NCBI GenBank assembly: GCA_025360235.1
Contig: JANYCO010000346.1
Coordinates: 1 to 5,169, forward strand
Length of the DNA: 5,169 nt
From: Cytophagales bacterium
GTDB lineage: Bacteria > Bacteroidota > Bacteroidia > Cytophagales > Cytophagaceae
Reading direction: 5' to 3'
The translations under genes were made by a program, and so were the position numbers. Positions 1-5,169 of the stretch are shown piece after piece. Below the pieces are notes generated by a model, which did not search any database, was not told where the DNA came from, and saw only the letters and a list, made by a program, of their open reading frames with translations. The stretch's first letter is position 1. Each line of letters opens with the position of its first letter.

Positions 1-2087
1 GCAGGATTTATTGGATTTCCATGAATGTCGTAAAACGCAAAAGAGAGTCCTCTCTTACTGGCATCAGGAGTACCCAATGGCGACTGGAAGGTAATTGTAT
101 CAAGAGGATTCAAAGATTTTATCCAGGCACTTATTACATAAGATTTTCCGGGTATCAGGTTAAGCTTATATTGTTCAGCCTTCATAATCCCTGCTATATA
201 AAGACTGTTGGTTCCTGTATGTGCTCCATAAGCAGGATTAAGTAAAGCGCTTACAATAATAGCCTGGGTGGGTGGACTAAAAATTGGAGTTGTAGCATTG
301 TCTGCAAAACTTATTTTCCCTTTCCAAATATCACTGTATTCAAAATTCTGGAGACTGATCGTTCCGATCGTAGGATTGGATGAGGTTACAGCATAGTTAC
401 CATAAATTTTCTTATTATTATAAGTATCCAATCCTGCACCCATTACATTTATAGGGGTACTGGTAGGTATATTGGAGACTTGATTGGGTGTGGCATTCAG
501 CGTTAGTGTTTTATCGGTGGCTGAAAGAACCTGGTATTCACGATAGAGTTGTCCTGCATAGTTTGTAGAAGAAGCTAAAGTAAGATTACCAGAGGCTACA
601 TCCGAGAGTGTGAGCTGTTGGTTTTGTGCATATTCTTCAAATCCATTGTAGGCGATTTCATTTTCAGCAGCATTGGCCGCTACAGCAACAGAAAGGTTTC
701 CGTTATACCCATAGAGAGCGGCGGAATTACGACCAAGTATGTCCTGATTTTCGATCTCATAACTGAAAGGATTATACCGGGTGATGGCGTTCATTTTCCT
801 CCAGCCGGGATAACAGCCTCCCATATTACCGCTATTATATAAAAATAGAGGCAATGAATCATACGTTCCGTCCTGGCCTATGTTGACGTTAGGGTTGAGT
901 GTGGTAGGGGTCCTCTGTTTACGGTCTTCTACATATACATAGCTTTCCTCTCCTTTCCAGACTCCTTTGCTTCCGGTATTAAAAAATTGGTTTGATGTTA
1001 AAGTACTGACATTGTTAGTAGCAGCGGCCAGTGAAAAATCTATGGGCCAGTTGTCGGTAGCAGGATTAGCAGTGGCAGAAATAACTCTGTTTAGAAATTT
1101 TGGTTTTGGCAGCACCATAACTTTAACCTGGGCTGAATTATTACAAGCAGCATAAGGAGGAGCATTCGTTATGCTATAAGTCAATGTGTTGATTCCTTCG
1201 TTCGCATCCTTAGGAGTAAATACATTATTGACTACACCTGAACCCGAAAAATTACCTCCTACAGGTGTCTCGCCTGAGAGATTTATAGGAAGATCGTTCT
1301 GGCAGACGGATGGGGGTAAATCCAGGTGGTTCATTGTAATTACAATATCGTTTACTAATCCAACCGTGCAGTGATTAATAGAATTTGTTGTAGTAAAAGA
1401 GTGGTTATAAATATCTTTTACAGTCAGGTTGTAGGAACCTTGTGCTAAACCATTTAATATTTCAGTTGTAGCATTAGTGTTAACATAACTTACTCCATTT
1501 GTGAAAGTATATGTATAAGGTGCCTGACCTCCCTGAATTGAATAACTTATACTCCCGTTATTACGAATCAAACAAGTTTCATCTGCAATTTTAGTGCAGG
1601 TGGCTGTTATACCAACACAGTTTTTTGTGATCGTAAAAGTTTTTGTACAGGTGTTGATAAAATCAACAGTAAAACATGGGATTAAAAAAATAGTACATAG
1701 AGTAGGTTTGTATTTTGTAAATATAACATCAACTGTATATGAACCTGAAGGTAACTGAGTAAGATTTCTTGTGTTTAACAATAACTGACCAAAAGTAAAG
1801 GATTGTACATTACTGTATCCTGTATTACTTGAAATATGAACTACTACATTGTCATCAGGAACATAACCTGAAATGCCATTTGAAGAACTAACAGTTATAG
1901 ATAGAGTCGAATTATTACCACTACATACATTATTTGAGTTACCAGAAATAGCAACATTTAATACATTAGATACTCCAAATTTACTAAAAGCAAAACTACA
2001 CGACAAAGGACCTATCTGCTGAGAGAAACATACCTGATGAAACAACAATAAAATTATTAGACTATATTTTTTTTTAAATATTTTCAT
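1..2087 (-). CDS. Large secreted protein with SprB-like repeat, Ig-like and carbohydrate-binding-like domains (3' end outside window)
   Basis: The minus frame starts at ATG 2087 and stays open for 695 codons to the window edge without a stop, so the gene continues beyond position 1. Residues 1-23 are a Sec signal peptide (MKIFKKK, then IILLLFHQV, cleavage probably near FSQ/Q); HQVC is not a good lipobox. Residues about 40-128 look like a beta-sandwich (LPSGSYTVDVIF). Residues 131-172 are Cys-rich. Residues about 164-240 resemble a SprB repeat (NNGSISYSIQGGQAPYTYTF, then LNGLAQGSYNLTVKD), a family named after the gliding adhesin SprB. Residues about 260-326 form an Ig-like domain common in Bacteroidota surface proteins (VCQNDLPINLSGETPVGG, TLTYSITN). 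Residues 331-490 carry a module with GVWKGEESYVYVEDR (375-389), SYEIENQDILGRNSAALYGY (442-461) and NEIAYNGFEEY (476-486). Residues about 616-693 (GAHTGTNSLYIAG, IPGKSYVISAWIKS) look like a carbohydrate-binding-type beta-sandwich. No catalytic residues are evident. Later domains, possibly a type IX secretion sorting domain, would lie outside. The role is inferred as a surface adhesin or scaffold. Domain names are by eye; coding status is very secure. Confidence 0.85.
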   Translation of the reverse strand, partial: MKIFKKKYSLIILLLFHQVCFSQQIGPLSCSFAFSKFGVSNVLNVAISGNSNNVCSGNNSTLSITVSSSNGISGYVPDDNVVVHISSNTGYSNVQSFTFGQLLLNTRNLTQLPSGSYTVDVIFTKYKPTLCTIFLIPCFTVDFINTCTKTFTITKNCVGITATCTKIADETCLIRNNGSISYSIQGGQAPYTYTFTNGVSYVNTNATTEILNGLAQGSYNLTVKDIYNHSFTTTNSINHCTVGLVNDIVITMNHLDLPPSVCQNDLPINLSGETPVGGNFSGSGVVNNVFTPKDANEGINTLTYSITNAPPYAACNNSAQVKVMVLPKPKFLNRVISATANPATDNWPIDFSLAAATNNVSTLTSNQFFNTGSKGVWKGEESYVYVEDRKQRTPTTLNPNVNIGQDGTYDSLPLFLYNSGNMGGCYPGWRKMNAITRYNPFSYEIENQDILGRNSAALYGYNGNLSVAVAANAAENEIAYNGFEEYAQNQQLTLSDVASGNLTLASSTNYAGQLYREYQVLSATDKTLTLNATPNQVSNIPTSTPINVMGAGLDTYNNKKIYGNYAVTSSNPTIGTISLQNFEYSDIWKGKISFADNATTPIFSPPTQAIIVSALLNPAYGAHTGTNSLYIAGIMKAEQYKLNLIPGKSYVISAWIKSLNPLDTITFQSPLGTPDASKRGLSFAFYDIHGNPINP

Positions 2088-2099
2088 ACTTAACTATTT
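2088..2099 (-). promoter_or_regulatory. 12-nt intergenic gap, translation start region of the secreted SprB-like protein
   Basis: Twelve bases (AAATAGTTAAGT on the coding strand) separate the TAA stop of the lipoprotein from the ATG of the secreted protein. No Shine-Dalgarno-like purine core is present. The short spacing supports co-transcription, and ribosomes finishing the lipoprotein may reinitiate here. There is no space for a terminator. Confidence 0.5.
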
Positions 2100-2936
2100 T
2101 TATTGACAGTTGTATAAATATTTTATTACGTATTGAACATTTCCTGCCCATGAAGAAGCATTTTCTGTAATCTTTGTAATGTTATTATTAGTATCAAACT
2201 GATATGTTAAAGTATTATCCAATATTACAGTCTTTACAATTTGATTACTGGAATAAGAATAGCTATAGTACTGATAATTTTGCCAGGTATTTTTCTGCCC
2301 TAATTCATCGGGGAATAAATTAGTAGTAAAACTAGATGGAAGTAATTGACTAGTATATGCAGCTTGATATACTACCAACATGGTATCCTTATTTCCAGGA
2401 TAAGTCGTTCCGATTGCCGGATCTTTGAATGCAGTACTGAATTCTTTTAAAATATTTCCATTCGCATCTAATTGTGTTATGCCTTGTAAAGTATCATAAG
2501 GTACGCCACTTTTCTTTACATAAGTTACAGAATTAATAGTATTACTGTTGGGATATTGATAAATTATCGAATCCCGTTCAGATACAGTTATTTTATTAAT
2601 AACCTGAGATGACAATCTTCCATCAGATCCATAAGTATAATAGTAATTAGAATTTTCGCCTAATGATCCATTTATTAGTGCTATAATTCGGTTTTGACTG
2701 TCATACTGCACTGTAGTAGAAAAAGTAGTACCACTGGCTCCTGTATAATTTACCGCACTAATGTAATTATTTGAATTATAAACATTAGTAGAGGTCAATG
2801 TATCGTTGAGTACAGTAGTGGATAATGTACAGTTTTGACTTGTATTGTTGGTTGGCACTGGATCATCTTTCTTTTTACAACCTGTTAAGATGAAATAAAG
2901 GTTTAATAACACGATTATTGTATTCATTTTTTTCAT
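2100..2936 (-). CDS. Lipoprotein with YD/RHS-like beta-hairpin repeats
   Basis: A complete 278-residue protein. Residues 1-19 are a type II signal peptide (hydrophobic IIVLLNLYFILTG) and the lipobox LTGC places the lipidated Cys at residue 20. The mature start CKKKDDPVP has Lys followed by two Asp within the first six residues. This resembles the Bacteroidota lipoprotein export signal that sends lipoproteins to the outer face of the outer membrane (inference). The body carries YD-like hairpin units: YDSQNRIIALING (about 78-90), YTYGSDGRLSSQVIN (100-114), YQYPNSNTINSVTYV (126-140), LDANGNILKEF (156-166), YSYSSNQIVKTV (225-236) and YQFDTNNNITKI (245-256). Such units are known from RHS/YD-repeat proteins and many Bacteroidota lipoproteins, where they build beta-sheet. 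ATG at 2936 is preferred because it gives a charged n-region; Met4 at 2927 is an alternative that keeps the lipobox. The gene lies 25 nt after the upstream stop and 12 nt before the next start, so it is probably co-transcribed with both. Composition is clearly A+T-richer than either flank. No enzymatic motif is seen; a binding or assembly partner of the flanking large proteins is a guess. Confidence 0.85.
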   Translation of the reverse strand: MKKMNTIIVLLNLYFILTGCKKKDDPVPTNNTSQNCTLSTTVLNDTLTSTNVYNSNNYISAVNYTGASGTTFSTTVQYDSQNRIIALINGSLGENSNYYYTYGSDGRLSSQVINKITVSERDSIIYQYPNSNTINSVTYVKKSGVPYDTLQGITQLDANGNILKEFSTAFKDPAIGTTYPGNKDTMLVVYQAAYTSQLLPSSFTTNLFPDELGQKNTWQNYQYYSYSYSSNQIVKTVILDNTLTYQFDTNNNITKITENASSWAGNVQYVIKYLYNCQ

Positions 2937-2961
2937 GGTTTTACTATTTAATTATTTACTC
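2937..2961 (-). promoter_or_regulatory. 25-nt intergenic gap, translation start region of the lipoprotein
   Basis: This is the only spacer between the large beta-rich protein gene and the lipoprotein gene. An AGGAG-like string overlaps the upstream TAG stop, but it ends about 22 nt before the ATG, too far for a normal Shine-Dalgarno. The rest is A/T-rich and ends in AAAACC before the ATG. This fits the weak-SD, A-rich initiation regions usual in Bacteroidota. There is no hairpin with a T tract and no convincing promoter, so read-through from upstream is expected. Confidence 0.5.
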
Positions 2962-5169
2962 CTAATATCTATTAACATTCAGCGTAGGATCTCCTACACT
3001 CAAAGTATCTTTGCTACCCAGTGTTTTGATATTCCCTATTTTGTTGGATTGCATATTTCTTCTTCCTGACCGGGTAATGTAAAATGTTCCATTAAATGAT
3101 TGCTGTATCTGATCGTTACCATTGTTGGTAAGCCAGCGGAATTGGTAGGCACCATTGATATTTTTAACATAAACAATTTTTCTGAATACGCCGTTAACTA
3201 ACCCCTGTAATTCATCTCCTTCTACCAACTGATTAGTATTAGTGCCTGATGAAGAGGTTCCATTGGAAGAAATACTTAGGCTCACTGGTAACCCAATATT
3301 TATATAAGCAGGTCCCATTTTATCAAAGGCGAAATACGCAGGTATATCGTAATTATATATTGGAGCATTAAAATCGTTGGTAACCTTTGTAAGCAAAGGT
3401 TCTCCTGTAAGGTTATCAAATAAAACATTTTGAGTAGTAACCGTAGATCCTCCGTCGTACGTCGTTGTGCCGATCATAATACCAGATTTATGAATAATTT
3501 TATTAGTCACCGCTAATTTGATTTCCGTTTTAGCTTTTCCCAAACTTGGCCATGGTACTACAAGGGCTGCCGGTAATATTCCAAATAACGTAAAATCTGC
3601 ATTGATCTTCAATCCGCCGTTTTCTGTGACAACAGTAGAATGTCTCATATCGGTAAAGAATTCGTACTCCTGACCAATTAGTTTATTCGTTATGCCATTC
3701 TGCCCACTTCTGATAGTTGTTCCATTTGCATCTCCAAGTAATACAGGTACACTGTTAACCAGTTCCAGGTAATCATTGTCAGGATTATTGTCTTTATGCA
3801 CTATAGTGCAGCTATACAGGTATTCTACATAACTTTCAGGAACATCGTATAAAATATTTCCTCCACTATCTTCTTTATAATTTGAAATTTTCTTTGGTTT
3901 TCCATTCATGTCGTTGAGAATAATGGAATACCCCTGACTTGCGGTAAGCTTATTGCTACTTATCTGGCCGATCAATGGTAAAAAAAACAATTCATCTTTA
4001 AAATTAATAACAGGATTTGTTTCATCCGTAATCACAGGAAAATCTTTTGCAGTATAAAATTCGTGCACTGTAGCTCCTGTAGTAATAATACCTGCTTTAA
4101 TATTGTAGGTATTGTTTGGTATTTTCTTATTGGCTGTGGCAAGGCTTCGGACTGTCACTTTTCTATAACCCACACTGGCACCAGGATAATAACTTTCATT
4201 CGCCGGATACTCAAAGTATAAATTATTATTTGTCTTCAATGGAATGGCTTCTACGTATTCCTTAGCTGTACGAAAAGGATTTTCATCGCCTCCAATAGAA
4301 GGTTCGTAAGCGGCTACTCCGCTGGTTATGGTATCGCCTACTGAAGTTACAGTTGTATAATCGTATACCTGTCCGTAGATACTACTTTCTTCGGGAGCAG
4401 GATAAGAGGCTGTAGCATTGCTCCAGTCATCGTTGAGTGTAATTCTTTTTACTCTTAATCCTCCTCCTATTTTTTTCTGATCCGGAGAATTCAAGCGTAT
4501 GTATGAACGGTTAAGTACTACTTTTTCTCCCCATTTATTTTCCTTAGCATAAGTATTAAATCCTTCCAAAAGCTTAACAACCTCATCAAATACTCCTAAT
4601 AAACTTTTAACTTTATCCATAGCCGCAGATTTATTAGCATTAGGATCAGTATCAAAAGGTCCCACTCCTGAAAGCTGGGGTTCATCTGTACGAATGTATT
4701 GCCAGGCAGCTACTGAAAAGGGGTGATAAGAAAGCGTTTTTGAGCCTGAAGCTTTCTTTGTTCCTATTGTAGGTTTACCCATTTCAATATACCCTCTGGT
4801 ATATTGTTGGGAACCATTCAGAGAATTCGGATCAACATTATAATCGTCTATATAAGCATAACCACTGAGATAATCCTGACGATCGTCCGATGATTTTCTT
4901 ACATACATGTAAATTCTAAAATACAACTTATCAAGTCCATCCACATAAGGTTGCATTGCCTTTTTTGTATCTGGTACTGTATTAGAAATAAGATGTTCCA
5001 GATTAAAGTAAATTCTCCTGCGATCTCCTCCCGCTCCCTTTGGATGATCAATCATATCAGAGCCATTAGGATCTAGACCTACTATCTCGAACATTTGAGT
5101 TGCTTTTTTATTTTGTACGTACGCATAATCATCGGCTTCGTACTCTACATTAATAATTCCTCCGGAAGG
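2962..5169 (-). CDS. C-terminal part of a large exported beta-rich protein (5' end outside window)
   Basis: The frame is open from the window edge at 5169 to a TAG stop at 2962-2964, giving 735 visible residues. An ATG at 5094 exists, but the 25 codons before it are open and encode conserved-looking beta-strand sequence (GGIINVEYEADDYAYVQ), so the true start is upstream of the window. The sequence is mostly beta-strand-like and Gly/Asn/Thr/Tyr-rich. One amphipathic helix lies at about residues 184-211 (MDKVKSLLGVFDEVVKLLEG). Characteristic segments are GGGLRVKRI (235-243), SGVAAYEPSIGGDENPFR (283-300), SVGYRKVTV (332-340), HEFYTAKDFPV (369-379) and TRSGRRNMQS (699-708). I recall these from very large hypothetical surface proteins of Bacteroidota but know no formal family name. 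No catalytic motif is visible and only one Cys was noticed. Relative to remembered relatives the C-terminus stops early, at NVNRY, about 27 residues after the SGRRNMQS motif. No signal peptide or sorting domain can be seen because the N-terminus is missing. It is the first visible gene of a tight three-gene unit. Coding status is near certain; function is unknown. Confidence 0.85.
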   Translation of the reverse strand, partial: PSGGIINVEYEADDYAYVQNKKATQMFEIVGLDPNGSDMIDHPKGAGGDRRRIYFNLEHLISNTVPDTKKAMQPYVDGLDKLYFRIYMYVRKSSDDRQDYLSGYAYIDDYNVDPNSLNGSQQYTRGYIEMGKPTIGTKKASGSKTLSYHPFSVAAWQYIRTDEPQLSGVGPFDTDPNANKSAAMDKVKSLLGVFDEVVKLLEGFNTYAKENKWGEKVVLNRSYIRLNSPDQKKIGGGLRVKRITLNDDWSNATASYPAPEESSIYGQVYDYTTVTSVGDTITSGVAAYEPSIGGDENPFRTAKEYVEAIPLKTNNNLYFEYPANESYYPGASVGYRKVTVRSLATANKKIPNNTYNIKAGIITTGATVHEFYTAKDFPVITDETNPVINFKDELFFLPLIGQISSNKLTASQGYSIILNDMNGKPKKISNYKEDSGGNILYDVPESYVEYLYSCTIVHKDNNPDNDYLELVNSVPVLLGDANGTTIRSGQNGITNKLIGQEYEFFTDMRHSTVVTENGGLKINADFTLFGILPAALVVPWPSLGKAKTEIKLAVTNKIIHKSGIMIGTTTYDGGSTVTTQNVLFDNLTGEPLLTKVTNDFNAPIYNYDIPAYFAFDKMGPAYINIGLPVSLSISSNGTSSSGTNTNQLVEGDELQGLVNGVFRKIVYVKNINGAYQFRWLTNNGNDQIQQSFNGTFYITRSGRRNMQSNKIGNIKTLGSKDTLSVGDPTLNVNRY

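Larger units (their letters stand above)
1320..2961. other. A+T-rich island inside the operon
   Basis: Hand counts of single 60-base rows show a drop in G+C inside this stretch: about 50% at 1261-1320, 35% at 1321-1380, 32% at 1381-1440, 20% at 1681-1740 and 30% at 2101-2160. Outside it, rows count 48% (661-720) and 42% (4141-4200). The right edge is gradual, with 33% at 3001-3060 and about 38% at 3061-3120. The island holds the lipoprotein gene and the codons for residues 1 to about 255 of the secreted protein, that is its signal peptide, Cys-rich region and SprB-like repeat. The left edge falls at the junction between the SprB-like and Ig-like domains. This may mark DNA of different origin, or only a relaxed, fast-evolving region. 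Boundaries are approximate. Confidence 0.5.

Noticed and set aside
21..245. Plus-strand open frame of 74 codons
   Set aside because: It lies antisense to the continuous 695-codon minus frame, which has a signal peptide and recognisable domains; its own translation has no domain-like pattern.
618..842. Plus-strand open frame of 74 codons
   Set aside because: Antisense shadow of the conserved module of the secreted protein; no start-site or family support.
1333..1346. 14-bp perfect palindrome ATTGTAATTACAAT near the left edge of the A+T-rich island
   Set aside because: It encodes ordinary residues (IVIT) inside the gene. No second copy or target duplication was seen at the other edge, so it is not supported as an attachment or recombination site.
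967..1374. Two plus-strand open frames of 62 codons each (967-1155 and 1186-1374)
   Set aside because: Both lie inside the minus-strand secreted protein gene, over its Ig-like domain and following module; they look like chance frames.
1320..2961. A classical mobile element as the cause of the A+T-rich island
   Set aside because: No transposase or integrase, terminal inverted repeats or direct repeats were found. Any insertion would have come by recombination or domain shuffling.
3382..3401. Perfect inverted repeat with an 8-bp stem (AACCTTTG/CAAAGGTT) and a 4-base loop
   Set aside because: It lies in the middle of the first gene's coding region and has no T tract after it on the coding strand, so it is not a convincing terminator. 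Probably a chance hairpin.
5092..5094. ATG as start codon of the first large protein
   Set aside because: The frame is open upstream to the window edge and those 25 codons encode family-like beta-strand sequence. No signal peptide follows this ATG, so it is an internal Met.

Overview
The window suggests a Bacteroidota bacterium (Flavobacteria, Sphingobacteriia or Chitinophagia type). The clues are the moderately low G+C, A/T-rich start regions without usable Shine-Dalgarno sequences, a lipoprotein with a Cys-Lys-Lys-Lys-Asp-Asp start typical of that phylum, a SprB-type repeat, and protein modules I recall only from very large exported Bacteroidota proteins. These points come from reading and recall; no search was run.

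The whole window is one minus-strand transcription unit read from 5169 down to 1. First comes the 3' part of a large beta-rich protein (2962-5169), whose start lies outside the window. After 25 nt follows a complete 278-residue lipoprotein with YD/RHS-like beta-hairpin repeats (2100-2936). After another 12 nt comes the 5' part of a large secreted protein (1-2087). It has a Sec signal peptide, a Cys-rich N-terminal region, a SprB-like repeat, an Ig-like domain, and a long module ending in a carbohydrate-binding-like beta-sandwich. It stays open to the window edge and runs on past it. There are no RNA genes, mobile elements, CRISPR arrays or terminators, and no non-coding stretch longer than 25 nt.

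All three products should leave the cytoplasm: the middle one has a lipobox, the last has a signal peptide, and the first resembles an exported protein whose N-terminus is missing here. They probably form or decorate a cell-surface assembly. Large proteins of this kind are, from memory, often found near RHS-repeat genes in Bacteroidota, so the regions just outside the window should be inspected.

The most interesting point is a possible gene split. As I recall this family, the module at the end of the first protein is normally followed in the same chain by the module found in the second half of the third protein. Here the two are separated by an A+T-rich stretch of about 1.6 kb (about 1320-2961) holding a stop codon, the lipoprotein gene, and a new signal peptide plus SprB-like N-terminus. 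This may be an insertion that converted one giant surface protein into a three-gene set.
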